Part shown: piece by piece, positions 16,451-25,600 of the stretch | Layout: each line of letters starts with the position of its first letter | Position numbering within the stretch: the stretch's first letter is position 1 | NCBI RefSeq assembly: GCF_002884445.1 | Contig: NZ_KZ614144.1 | Span: forward strand, 2,060,290 to 2,124,289 | Length of the DNA stretch: 64,000 nt | From: Paenibacillus castaneae | Lineage (GTDB): Bacteria; Bacillota; Bacilli; Paenibacillales; Paenibacillaceae | Reading direction: 5' to 3' | Program-made: the position numbers and the translations under genes | The notes under the pieces: generated by a model | Told to the model about the DNA's origin: nothing | The model's database searches: none | Seen by the model: only the letters and a program-made list of their open reading frames with translations

Positions 16451-18868
16451 GTGATTGAAATTGTCAACAAGCAAATCCGGATTGATGGCAAGCCGCAAAT
16501 GATTATGTGCGGCGAAATCCACTACTACCGTCTGCAGCGCGATGAATGGCAGGATCGCATCAATAAGCTCAAGCTAGCTGGCTGCAATGCGGTAGCAAGC
16601 TATGTGCCGTGGTTATGCCATGAGCCGCGGGAAGGCGAGTTTGATCTGGACGGGCATACCCGGCCTGAGCTCGACTTGGCTGGATTCATTGATTTATGCC
16701 GCGACAACGGACTGTATTTCTTCCTTCGTCCGGGTCCGTTCATTATGGCGGAGATGAAGAATGAGGGTTTGCCTTACTGGATTTATGATCGCCATCCGGA
16801 GATCTTGCCGATCGGATGGGATGAGCGTCCAGCCACTACCCCAACAGTTGATTACCTTGCTCCGGCATTTCTCGAAGCATCTCGCCGTTGGTATGAGGCA
16901 GTAATGGCGATCGCAGCGCCGCGGCTGCAGCCTCAAGGCGGCAATATTATTGCCGTACAGCTTGATAATGAAATCGGCATGCTGTCTTGGGTCAGCAACG
17001 GCCCGGATTTAACAGACCAAGTTGTTGATGATTTCGTTTCATGGCTCAGCCGCACTTATGACACGTCGGAGCTTGCTTCCCGCTATCCGTTCGACTTGCA
17101 GAACATAGTGAGTCGTCGTACGGGAATTCGTTCGCCGAAGGAGGATTATGCTCCAGCGCTGCATTTGGACTTAGGCCATTATATGCGGAATCGATTTGCC
17201 TGCTATGTCGACGAGCTGCGCGGCTATGCGGAGTCGTTCGGCGTCAAGGATATTCCTTTCGTCATTAATATTCACGGCACCGGCGGCGGCAGAGGCTTTA
17301 CATACCCAATTGGGATCAGCCAGCTGTACGAAACATATGAAGGCAAGTCAGGCTATATATCCGGCTCAGATATTTATTTCGGCAATCTGGATATGAATAC
17401 ATTCCAAGATTTGTACTTGATTAATGGATTCATGGATGCTGTCCACGACGAGCATCAGCCGCTCACTTCAGTGGAGTTCAACTGCGGAGACGGCAATTTC
17501 GGTTCTACTTTCGCCGAAAGATACGACGTTTCCGCCGCGGATTTGAAAATGCGGATGTGCGTTGCCCAAGGCAATCGTCTTATTAACTACTATTTGTTCA
17601 CCGGCGGACGCAATTATGTGCTGGATGACAAGCCGAACGACGGGAACGACCGTGTCGCTTTCACCGGAGAGCGCCATGGGTTTGCAGCCCCGGTTAGTCC
17701 AGAAGGTGAGCTTAATTACACATTCGATCGCATGGCTCGTGGCATTCATGCAGTAAGAGCGGTGGAAGACAAGCTTGCGGTCATGAATGAAGAACGTGAT
17801 GCGGTATCCTTTGCCTTTATTCCTGATTATTTCATGACGGAATACCGTTATCCGAATAGTGCCAAGATGAAGGCGATATATGAAAACATTGAATCGAACC
17901 GCGCTTACTGGAGCTGGGAGACGATGGCTCGGGCTATGCTGCTCGCAGGATATCGGTTTGGCGCTGCGGACATTCAGAATAAGCCGATTTCAGTTCAAGA
18001 AGTGCCTGTACTCGCGCTGCTATCCGCGAAATATATGGACAGCAGTCTGCAGCAGAAGCTCGCAAACTACCTTCTTGAAGGCGGGAAATTGTTCCTGTAC
18101 GGAGAAGTGCCGCTGTTCGATATGGAAGGCGAGCCTTGCATAGTGCTGGCGGATGTTCTCGGCTTGAAGCATACCGGAGATCATCGTGATGGATCGCATG
18201 TGTATCCTTCCGTATTAGCAGAAGGCTGGGCTGCCCCACGACCTGAGGTTCGCACGCATTTCGCTCAAACCTTCGAGGCTGTTGGACAAGCGGACACACT
18301 TCTGCGTCTGTATGGAAGCGGTCAGGCATGCGGTTTTGACATCCGTATTGGGTCCGGCCGCGCGGTTGTATTGACCGCCCGCTACAATTGCGATATTGCA
18401 TTGTACCGAACGGCTTTAGAGATGCTTGGCGCGAAGGCGGGTCTTACGCATGACTGCACTTATCACGGTATATTCATGACATCCACCCGCAATGAGCAAG
18501 GGGAACGCTTTATTCACTTATTGAATCTTGACGGCTTCGATAAGAAGTTCCGCATATATGAGAACGGCTCACCGCTGTTTGATGGACGAGAGTTGTGGCT
18601 TGGAAGCAGGGACGGCGTCATGCTGCCTTTGCAAATGAAGTTGAATGTCAGCTTAAAGATTGTAGAAGCGACTGCTGAAATAATGGGGGTCGAGGCAAAT
18701 GCCATTTCATTCCGCCTTACGCAGCCGAAAGACCGGATTGTGATTGAAACGTCACTTGAGGTTGAACCAAGCGATGCGTATGAGATTGAGCGGCATGAAA
18801 CGACCATTCACATCCTATCTAAGCAGCATGCAAAAGTAGACGATCAATTGACGGTTCGTTTCGTCTAA
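16451..18868 (+). CDS. GH35-family glycosidase or transglycosylase, cytoplasmic
   Basis: An 805-residue protein with no signal peptide. The N-terminal TIM barrel is of the GH35 type (GEIHYYRLQRDEW, LAGCNAVASYVPW, FFLRPGPFIMAE). The acid/base glutamate is E174 in QLDNEIGML and the likely nucleophile is E342 in SVEFNCGDGNF. C-terminal beta domains follow. GH35 is usually labelled beta-galactosidase. However, I recall a GH35 enzyme from Ignavibacterium acting on beta-1,2-glucosidic links, and the two GH144-like genes and the GH94 phosphorylase here favour sophoro-oligosaccharide as substrate. The GTG start at 16451 is preceded by AAGGAAGGAAG. Probable role: hydrolysis or transfer on sophorose and short oligomers inside the cell. 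Family certain, substrate inferred. Confidence 0.85.
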   Translation: MIEIVNKQIRIDGKPQMIMCGEIHYYRLQRDEWQDRINKLKLAGCNAVASYVPWLCHEPREGEFDLDGHTRPELDLAGFIDLCRDNGLYFFLRPGPFIMAEMKNEGLPYWIYDRHPEILPIGWDERPATTPTVDYLAPAFLEASRRWYEAVMAIAAPRLQPQGGNIIAVQLDNEIGMLSWVSNGPDLTDQVVDDFVSWLSRTYDTSELASRYPFDLQNIVSRRTGIRSPKEDYAPALHLDLGHYMRNRFACYVDELRGYAESFGVKDIPFVINIHGTGGGRGFTYPIGISQLYETYEGKSGYISGSDIYFGNLDMNTFQDLYLINGFMDAVHDEHQPLTSVEFNCGDGNFGSTFAERYDVSAADLKMRMCVAQGNRLINYYLFTGGRNYVLDDKPNDGNDRVAFTGERHGFAAPVSPEGELNYTFDRMARGIHAVRAVEDKLAVMNEERDAVSFAFIPDYFMTEYRYPNSAKMKAIYENIESNRAYWSWETMARAMLLAGYRFGAADIQNKPISVQEVPVLALLSAKYMDSSLQQKLANYLLEGGKLFLYGEVPLFDMEGEPCIVLADVLGLKHTGDHRDGSHVYPSVLAEGWAAPRPEVRTHFAQTFEAVGQADTLLRLYGSGQACGFDIRIGSGRAVVLTARYNCDIALYRTALEMLGAKAGLTHDCTYHGIFMTSTRNEQGERFIHLLNLDGFDKKFRIYENGSPLFDGRELWLGSRDGVMLPLQMKLNVSLKIVEATAEIMGVEANAISFRLTQPKDRIVIETSLEVEPSDAYEIERHETTIHILSKQHAKVDDQLTVRFV

Positions 18869-18920
18869 CGCCAGACGGAAAATTAAATGAGATTGCCAAA
18901 CAAAAATCGGAGGGATTTAA

Positions 18921-20162
18921 ATGAGAGAGAAATTGACAAACGACGAATTGCTGGATTTGGAAAGCAAGCAGAGCTTTACGTTTTTTTGGGAGGAAGCGAA
19001 TACGAATCCAGACAGCCCAGGTTACGGCTTGATCCGTGACCGTGCGCCAGGATTGCCCAATATGGCAAGCATTGCATCGGTCGGCTATGGCTTGACTGCG
19101 CTTGCGATCGGTGCGGAACGCGGATGGGTGACCAAAGAGCAGGCGGAAGAGCGTGTACTGGGCACTTTAAATACGTTCCTGAATCACGCGGACCAGCGCC
19201 ATGGATTTTATTTTCACTTCCTTGATATGAATACAGCAAAGCAATTTGGAGGCTGCGAGGTTTCCGTTATCGATACGGCAATTCTGATTTGCGGTGTTCT
19301 GACAGCCGGACAATACTTCGGCGGCGAAGCACAGGTGCTGGCGCAACAAATTTATGAGCGCGTGGAATGGGATTGGTACCGTAATCCGGAAACAAACCAG
19401 TTCTACATGGGCTATGACGATGAGAAGGGTGAGCATTTCGGTACTTGGGACCATTACGCTGAACAGTTCATGATGTACTTCTTGGGCGCAGCATCGCCAA
19501 CGCATCCGGTACCGGCGGATATGTTCGATGACTTCACCCGCTATCTTGGCTACTACGGCGGTCATGGTCCGATTATTCACAGTACGGGTGGCGCATTGTT
19601 CGTGTACCAATTCTCGCATGCCTGGTTTGATTTCCGTGACAGAGAAGATAAATATGGTGTCGACTGGTTTGAAAACTCTGTTCAAGCGACGCTTGCGAGC
19701 CGCCAATTCTGTATTGACAATGCTGACAAATCGGCTACATTCGGACCTGATTCTTGGGGAATGACAGCTTGTGACGGTCCTCGTGGCTATCACGGCGGCT
19801 ATGGCGCAGATCCGAATACGTCGAAACGCGACTATGTTGACGGTACTGTTCCTCCTTGCGGGGCAGCCGGTTCTATCGTATTTACACCGGAAGAATCAAT
19901 TAGCGCGCTGCAAAATTACTACACCAATTACCCTAAGCTATGGGGCAAATACGGCTTCCAAGACTCATATAACTTGGACGAGACACCAGAATGGTATGCA
20001 GAGGATGTCATCGGGATTGATAAAGGCATTACGCTGCTCATGATTGAGAACTATCGCTCAGGCTTCGTTTGGAAGCAATTCATGACCCTTCCTGCTGCTC
20101 AGCAAGGGATGGCACTATGCATGGGAGAGCCGCGCTCAGCCCTTCCGCAAGCGAAAGCCTAG
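18921..20162 (+). CDS. Cytoplasmic endo-beta-1,2-glucanase-like protein (GH144 type)
   Basis: A 413-residue protein homologous across its length to the lipoprotein at 15064, with shared blocks SFTFFWEEANT, GYGLIRDRAPG, SVIDTAILICG, NQFYMGYDDE, FSHAWFDFRD, WGMTACDGP and IGIDKGITLLMIENY. It begins directly with MREKLTNDELLDLESKQSF and has neither signal peptide nor lipobox, so it should act in the cytoplasm. CGGAGGG precedes ATG 18921. A second, internal endo-enzyme makes sense only if fairly long beta-1,2-glucans are imported; it would feed the GH94 phosphorylase encoded next. Whether it hydrolyses or transfers cannot be read from sequence. Confidence 0.82.
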   Translation: MREKLTNDELLDLESKQSFTFFWEEANTNPDSPGYGLIRDRAPGLPNMASIASVGYGLTALAIGAERGWVTKEQAEERVLGTLNTFLNHADQRHGFYFHFLDMNTAKQFGGCEVSVIDTAILICGVLTAGQYFGGEAQVLAQQIYERVEWDWYRNPETNQFYMGYDDEKGEHFGTWDHYAEQFMMYFLGAASPTHPVPADMFDDFTRYLGYYGGHGPIIHSTGGALFVYQFSHAWFDFRDREDKYGVDWFENSVQATLASRQFCIDNADKSATFGPDSWGMTACDGPRGYHGGYGADPNTSKRDYVDGTVPPCGAAGSIVFTPEESISALQNYYTNYPKLWGKYGFQDSYNLDETPEWYAEDVIGIDKGITLLMIENYRSGFVWKQFMTLPAAQQGMALCMGEPRSALPQAKA

Positions 20163-20185
20163 CCAAACAACCAATGAATCATTCC

Positions 20186-20228
20186 TATTAGGAAAGAGCA
20201 GGTAACTTCCATCTGTTCTTTCCTAATA
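20186..20228 (+). terminator. Stem-loop between the cytoplasmic glucanase and the GH94 gene
   Basis: A 16-bp stem (20186-20201 with 20213-20228, one G-T pair) with an 11-base loop has no strong T-run. It may partly terminate or stabilise the upstream transcript. No clear separate promoter was seen between it and 20294. Confidence 0.6.
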
Positions 20229-20293
20229 TAGTATTCTAGCAACGCAAACGAGCTTTACAATTGTGGAAAAATAATAGAAATGAGTGAATCATC

Positions 20294-23200
20294 ATGATAA
20301 ATACATTGGATTCCAACATTCATTTGCAAGCAGGCAATTTGCGCTTCAATTTTTTGAATAGCGGTGATCTATACGAAGCTTCTCATGGAAATACGCTTAT
20401 TAATCAACTGCTTGCAAATCCAATAGACGGTTCTTTAAATAATGTATACCTGCGCCTTCATCGGGCAGCTGGTATCGAAGCGGTTCCGCTGCTTGGCATT
20501 CGATCCACAAGCAGCCTAAGCTTCTCAGAGCAAGGACTAGCTTGGGAAGGCTCCGTTCAAGGGATTTCCTACAAAGTTGCTTTCCATCTTACAGATAGCG
20601 GTATTTGGTTCTGGGATGTTCAATTAGACGGATGCGACGCCGAAGTGGATCTGGTCTACGGGCAGGATATCGGTATTGCTGACAAAGGTGCAGTACGTTC
20701 GAATGAGGCTTATTTATCTCAATATATCGACCATAAGGCTTTTGAGGATGCGGATAAAGGATATGTCATTTGTTCTCGTCAAAACCAACCTCAGCAGGGT
20801 AAATTCCCGTATATGCAGCAGGGGATATTGACGGGTGCTGTCGGATATTCCACGGATGGCTTCCAATTTTATGGTCTTTCTTATAAAGAAACAAATGAAC
20901 CGGAGCAGCTCACAAAGGATTCACTGGCTAACAACGTTTATCAGTATGAGTTCGCCTATGTGGCACTGCAGTCTGGACGCGTAAAACTTGACGGTCCTGC
21001 TCGATTTGTTTTCTACGGGCTGTTTAAAGAAGACCATCTATCAAGCGTATCGGAGCTGGAGTATGGGAATGAAATAGCCGTTGCTTGGGAACAGATTAAA
21101 GCGCAGCAGCCAGTCGAAGGGCGGGTTATCGAGAAGACGGCCCTTAAATCGATTATCGGCACTCCATTGCGTGCACTGGAAATGAGCATCGAGGAAATCA
21201 ACCGTAGATTCCCGGCTCGGCAACAGGAGGAACGGGTTGGAGAGACATTGCTCTCATTCTTTACCGCGACGAATGAGCATGTTGTGTTAAAGGAAAAAGA
21301 GCTATTGGTCGAGCGCCCGCACGGCCACATTCTAATGACTGGCAATAATAACCGGATGAATGAGCATGTTTTGTCCTCGACATCGTATATGTACGGTATA
21401 TTCAATTCTCAAGTCGTCGTTGGCAATACGTCATTCAACAAAATGATTACGAATGCTCGAAATGCACTGAATGTGATGAAAACATCCGGACAACGGATCT
21501 ATGTCGAGCTTGATGGCGTTTATCGTCTTTTAACGATGCCGTCTCTATATGAAATGGGCTTCAACTATGCGAGATGGTATTATAAAATGCCTGAGGATAC
21601 ACTTGTTATCACCAGCTATACTACAGTTGATACACCTGAGGTTCACCTCGAGGTTACTTCCGAGAGCGGAACATTGTACCGTTACCTAGTAACGAATCAA
21701 GTAACGATGAATAATAACGAGTATGAAGTGCCGTTTGGTATGGAGCAGAATGGAAATATTTTATCATTCCGAGCGGATAGCCAAACACTAAGCGCTTCGG
21801 CGTATCCTGATTTATGCTACCGTATGCAGGTGTCGGGAGCGGATTTGAACGTCGGCGACGAGCGTGTAATGGCGAATTATGTCAAGCCGCACGATGCATC
21901 GCTAGTCGTTCTGGAAATTGGAGCGAGCAAGTCATGGAGCTTAACCATTCAAGGTCTGCTGCATGGACAGGAGCTGCCTTTTGTCTCCCGGGATATAGAT
22001 TCAGAAATTATTAAATATCGTCAATATTTGAAATCGATCTTGAATGGCTTTCATCTCTCCTTGAACGGCGAAAGCATACCTGAGCTGGATAAAGTAAACG
22101 TTCTATCCTGGTGGTACACCCATAATATGCTTGTGCATTTCTCTTCGCCGCATGGCCTAGAGCAGTACGGTGGGGCAGCCTGGGGAACGCGGGACGTTTG
22201 CCAAGGACCAGTTGAATATTTCATGGCGACCCAAGAACACGATAGAGTGCGAGAAATCTTATTGACAGTATTCTCCCATCAGTATGAAGACACAGGGAAC
22301 TGGCCGCAATGGTTTATGTTCGATCGTTATTTCAAAATTCAAGGTGTGGAAAGCCACGGCGATATTATCGTATGGCCGCTTAAAGTACTCGGCGATTACT
22401 TGAACGTGACGAAGGACTACAGCATTCTTCAGGAGCTTGTGCCTTATATGGATCCTCATACGTACAGCTTTACGGAGGATAAAGCAACTATACTCGCGCA
22501 TGCTCGTAAGGAAATTCAATATATTATGGATCATTTCCTGCATGGAACGCATCTGTCGTCGTATGGCGACGGCGATTGGGATGATACGCTCCAGCCGGCA
22601 AATGCTCAGCTTAAGCAATATATGGTTAGCAGCTGGACAGTCGCTTTGACTTATCAAACATTTAATCAGTTGTCCAGAGCAATGCAGGGCTACGATAAAG
22701 ATATGGCAGAGCAATTCCGTGAGCTTGCAGCTAGTATTCAAGCAGACTTCCAGCAATATATGCTGCAAACAGATGTTATTCCTGGTTTTCTATATATGGA
22801 GGAGCCAGGCCAAACCGAGCTGATGCTTCATCCTGAAGACACGAAGACCGGCATTCATTATCGTCTTCTGCCGATGACCCGCAGCATGATTAGTGAGCTG
22901 CTTACTAAGGAACAAGCGGAAGCACATTATTCGCTTATTAAGGAAAAGCTGTATCACCCAGATGGCGTTAGATTGATGGATCGACCTGCCAACTACACCG
23001 GCGGTGTAAGCAAGCACTTTAAACGAGCCGAGCAGGCATCCAACTTCGGAAGGGAAGTGGGACTGCAGTATGTGCACGCCCATATTCGTTTCGTCGAGGC
23101 GATGGCGAAGCTTGGTCATCAGGATGAGGCTTGGCTGGGGCTGCAAAAAATTAATCCAATTGGAATTCGGAACATCGTTCCGAATGCGGAGCTTCGCCAA

Positions 23201-23638
23201 AGCAACGCTTATTTCAGCAGCTCAGACGGTAAATTCAATGACCGTTACGAAGCGCAGCAAAATTTCGATCAACTCAGAGAAGGCAAAGTGCCTGTCAAGG
23301 GTGGATGGAGAATTTACTCCAGCGGTCCAGGGATTTATATGAATCAGCTCATTTCCAATTGTCTTGGCATCCGTCAAGATGGCGGAGATTTAATTATTGA
23401 TCCTGTTCTGCCTGCTCATTTGGATGGCTTGCAATTTGAATTCCAATTTATTGGTCGACCTATTACATTCGTTTATCATCTAAGCGGTCAACCAGTAAAT
23501 AAGGTAGTCGTTAATGGTGAGGCCATATCTGCTCAATCGGAACCGAATCGCTATAGACAAGGCGGCCTGCGAATTTCTCGGGCACTGCTTGAATCGGCTC
23601 TATCAACCACGAATAATATCGTTGACATCTATTTGTAA
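20294..23638 (+). CDS. GH94 1,2-beta-oligoglucan phosphorylase-like enzyme
   Basis: A 1114-residue cytoplasmic protein of the GH94/GH36-like large phosphorylase type. The length and N-terminus (NLRFNFLNSGDLYEASHGNT) match the 1,2-beta-oligoglucan phosphorylases described in Listeria and Lachnoclostridium rather than the roughly 800-residue cellobiose phosphorylases. Order: N-terminal beta domains to about residue 590, an alpha/alpha barrel (WWYTHNMLVHFSSPHGLEQY, GAAWGTRDVCQGP), then C-terminal beta strands. The motif G-D-G-D-W-D-D-T at 758-765 corresponds to the region of the catalytic aspartate. It would use phosphate to release alpha-glucose 1-phosphate from sophoro-oligosaccharides, saving ATP. 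The LacI gene follows. Confident in family, fairly confident in linkage. Confidence 0.85.
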   Translation: MINTLDSNIHLQAGNLRFNFLNSGDLYEASHGNTLINQLLANPIDGSLNNVYLRLHRAAGIEAVPLLGIRSTSSLSFSEQGLAWEGSVQGISYKVAFHLTDSGIWFWDVQLDGCDAEVDLVYGQDIGIADKGAVRSNEAYLSQYIDHKAFEDADKGYVICSRQNQPQQGKFPYMQQGILTGAVGYSTDGFQFYGLSYKETNEPEQLTKDSLANNVYQYEFAYVALQSGRVKLDGPARFVFYGLFKEDHLSSVSELEYGNEIAVAWEQIKAQQPVEGRVIEKTALKSIIGTPLRALEMSIEEINRRFPARQQEERVGETLLSFFTATNEHVVLKEKELLVERPHGHILMTGNNNRMNEHVLSSTSYMYGIFNSQVVVGNTSFNKMITNARNALNVMKTSGQRIYVELDGVYRLLTMPSLYEMGFNYARWYYKMPEDTLVITSYTTVDTPEVHLEVTSESGTLYRYLVTNQVTMNNNEYEVPFGMEQNGNILSFRADSQTLSASAYPDLCYRMQVSGADLNVGDERVMANYVKPHDASLVVLEIGASKSWSLTIQGLLHGQELPFVSRDIDSEIIKYRQYLKSILNGFHLSLNGESIPELDKVNVLSWWYTHNMLVHFSSPHGLEQYGGAAWGTRDVCQGPVEYFMATQEHDRVREILLTVFSHQYEDTGNWPQWFMFDRYFKIQGVESHGDIIVWPLKVLGDYLNVTKDYSILQELVPYMDPHTYSFTEDKATILAHARKEIQYIMDHFLHGTHLSSYGDGDWDDTLQPANAQLKQYMVSSWTVALTYQTFNQLSRAMQGYDKDMAEQFRELAASIQADFQQYMLQTDVIPGFLYMEEPGQTELMLHPEDTKTGIHYRLLPMTRSMISELLTKEQAEAHYSLIKEKLYHPDGVRLMDRPANYTGGVSKHFKRAEQASNFGREVGLQYVHAHIRFVEAMAKLGHQDEAWLGLQKINPIGIRNIVPNAELRQSNAYFSSSDGKFNDRYEAQQNFDQLREGKVPVKGGWRIYSSGPGIYMNQLISNCLGIRQDGGDLIIDPVLPAHLDGLQFEFQFIGRPITFVYHLSGQPVNKVVVNGEAISAQSEPNRYRQGGLRISRALLESALSTTNNIVDIYL

Positions 23639-23719
23639 TAAATAGAGGGAACGCAATTATCAACGAATCATTATGTTAAAGTTAAAAGGAAATAATTGGC
23701 ATGAATAGGGGCGTGTAAT

Positions 23720-24685
23720 GTGGCCAATATCAAAGATATTGCTAAAAAGGCTGGTGTTTCAGTATCCACAGTCTCTTATGCGCTCAATGGAAGCCCGAAA
23801 GTTACTGATGAAACTTCTGCTAGAATTATAGCTATCGCCAAGGAGCTGCAATACGTCCCGAACGCAGCCGCTCGGAATTTGAAGAAGCAGGAAACGAAAA
23901 TTATTGGGGCTTTCTTGAGCGATTTCAGCGGACCGTTCTACGGCGATCTGCTGCAAGGGATGAAAGAGGGCGTAAATCAGAGCGGCTATGATCTTGTTGT
24001 CTGCAGCGGTGAACAGTCTCATCGGCTTCTTCCGGAGAGAATGATTGACGGGGCCATTGTCCTCGACGAGACTTTCTCTAGCGAAAAGCTGTTGAACTAC
24101 GCCGAGCTTGGACATAAATTGGTCGTCTTGGATCGGGACTTGAACCATCCGAAAATCAATCAGGTGCTGCTAGACAACAAAGCAGGTGCTATGCTCGCGG
24201 TAGAGCATGTGATTGAGCTTGGCCATCGCAAGCTGTACGTCGTAACCGGGCCAAAAGGCTCATTCGATTCCAGACAGCGTCTGCAAGCAATCAAGCAAGT
24301 GATTAGTAGGCATCCTGACTTGGAATATATTGAAATCGAAGGAGATTTCAATAAGTCGGCTGGAACGTTTGCCGGACTCCAGATCGCTCAGGAATACACA
24401 GAACCTGCGGCCGTTTTCTGCTTGAACGACGAAATGGCAATCGGGATGTACGAATATTTGCTGACAACCGACCTTCGAATCGGTGAGGACATTCACCTCA
24501 TCGGGTTCGACAATATAGAAGTTTCACGGTACGTACAGCCTCGACTAGCGACGATCGGTTATTCTAAGCGGAAATGGGGACTTTTGGCCTCTGAGCAGCT
24601 GCTTAAGCTAATTGCCGGTGAGTATGTGGAGCATGAGCGGATTTACGTTTCTCTCATTAAAGGCAAGTCGATGGGAACCGTGTAA
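23720..24685 (+). CDS. LacI-family transcriptional regulator of the glucan locus
   Basis: A 321-residue repressor. The N-terminal helix-turn-helix and hinge (IKDIAKKAGVSVSTVSYALN at 4-23; YVPNAAARNLKK near 46-57) are followed by a periplasmic-binding-protein-like effector domain (IIGAFLSDFSGPFYGDLLQG, LDNKAGAMLAVEHVIELGHR, AVFCLNDEMAIGMYEYL). GTG 23720 is the start; it follows GGGGCGTG. It is the last gene before a terminator and probably controls the locus from 2060 on through the ATCG-N3-CGAT dyads, responding to a sophoro-oligosaccharide or a breakdown product. Operator assignment is by location only. Confidence 0.88.
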   Translation: MANIKDIAKKAGVSVSTVSYALNGSPKVTDETSARIIAIAKELQYVPNAAARNLKKQETKIIGAFLSDFSGPFYGDLLQGMKEGVNQSGYDLVVCSGEQSHRLLPERMIDGAIVLDETFSSEKLLNYAELGHKLVVLDRDLNHPKINQVLLDNKAGAMLAVEHVIELGHRKLYVVTGPKGSFDSRQRLQAIKQVISRHPDLEYIEIEGDFNKSAGTFAGLQIAQEYTEPAAVFCLNDEMAIGMYEYLLTTDLRIGEDIHLIGFDNIEVSRYVQPRLATIGYSKRKWGLLASEQLLKLIAGEYVEHERIYVSLIKGKSMGTV

Positions 24686-24734
24686 TGTATTTTTGTCGGT
24701 AAGTACTGACAGCTATTATATGAAGTCATAACAA

Positions 24735-24776
24735 AATCCTGGCAGCCGCAGCAATGCGGCAGTCGGGATTTTTTTC
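24735..24776 (+). terminator. Rho-independent terminator after the LacI gene
   Basis: A GC-rich hairpin (GCCGCA GCAA TGCGGC core, extended by ATCCTG/CGGGAT) is followed by seven T. It closes the glucan locus. Confidence 0.8.
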
Positions 24777-24820
24777 TGTTTGTTATATATTGACAATACA
24801 ACTGTATTAGAATAGAAAAA

Positions 24821-24859
24821 GACAGTCAACCAAATTTGAAGGTTGATTGTCTTTTTTTT
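24821..24859 (+). terminator. Second rho-independent terminator, possibly bidirectional
   Basis: GACAGTCAACC pairs with GGTTGATTGTC (one G-T pair) around loop AAATTTGAA, followed by nine T. An A-run before it would also serve the minus strand. Confidence 0.8.
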
Positions 24860-24901
24860 ATCATGTATTTTATACGACAGCCGGATAAAAAAATAAACAA
24901 C

Positions 24902-24930
24902 TTACTTTATTTAAGTAACTATGTTAATAT
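24902..24930 (+). promoter_or_regulatory. Promoter and operator-like inverted repeat of the nitroreductase gene
   Basis: TTACTT (24902-24907) and TAATAT (24925-24930) are 17 bases apart. The -35 is one arm of a perfect inverted repeat TTACTT-N5-AAGTAA (24902-24918), a good place for a repressor such as a MarR/HxlR-type redox regulator; none is encoded nearby. Confidence 0.5.
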
Positions 24931-24973
24931 ATTTTTATAGAAAATATTGGACTTATACATAAGGAGAGAGAAC

Positions 24974-25600
24974 ATGAGTACATTTACAGAGTTATTGAAA
25001 TCCAGAAGATCAGCTAATAAATTCAAAACAGATGTGGCGATATCTCAACAGGAGCTGGACGAGCTATTCAGCCTTGTAAAGTTTGCTCCTTCTGCTTTCA
25101 ATTTGCAGCATGCGCACTATTTGGCTGTAACCGATGAGATGCTAAAGGAGCAAGTATATGAGGCGGCTTTCAAGCAGTACAAAGTTTTGACCAGCGCGGC
25201 AGCGATTGTTGTGCTTGGAGATATGGAAGCATATCGGAATATCGGTCCTATTAATGAAGGACTCTTGACCTTAGGCATCATCGATCAGTGTGAATTTGAT
25301 GAAACGGTCAGCAGTGTGACTGCTATGTATGAAGATGGGGGAGAGCGCTTCAAGAGAGATGAAGCGATTCGCAATGCAAGCTTGTCAGCTATGCTATTCA
25401 TGCTGATAGCCAAGGATAAAGGGTGGGATACATGTCCGATGATCGGGTTTGATCCTGACCAGCTAAGGCAGGCTCTTTGTATTCCTGAGCGGTATGTTCC
25501 TGCTATGCTGATTACACTCGGAAAAGAAGATAATAGCAAGCAAAGACCTCGCGGCTATCGAAAGCCGAATGGCGAATTTGTAATTTATGATCGTTATTGA
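24974..25600 (+). CDS. Nitroreductase-family protein
   Basis: A 208-residue FMN-dependent nitroreductase-type protein. The N-terminal FTELLKSRRSANKF, then VKFAPSAFNLQHAHYLAV and a C-terminal MIGFDPDQLRQALCIPERY with LGKED are the usual landmarks; R and S residues of the RRSxxxF motif contact FMN in the family. ATG 24974 follows AAGGAGAG; the TTG at 24947 in the same frame has no such site. It is monocistronic, between terminators and a gene-poor region, so a redox or detoxification role unrelated to the glucan genes is likely. Confidence 0.88.
   Translation: MSTFTELLKSRRSANKFKTDVAISQQELDELFSLVKFAPSAFNLQHAHYLAVTDEMLKEQVYEAAFKQYKVLTSAAAIVVLGDMEAYRNIGPINEGLLTLGIIDQCEFDETVSSVTAMYEDGGERFKRDEAIRNASLSAMLFMLIAKDKGWDTCPMIGFDPDQLRQALCIPERYVPAMLITLGKEDNSKQRPRGYRKPNGEFVIYDRY

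Noticed and set aside
16451..18868. Plain beta-galactosidase (lactose use)
   Set aside because: The family alone would allow it, but no galactose genes (GalK, GalT, GalE) are nearby and the neighbours are beta-1,2-glucan enzymes.
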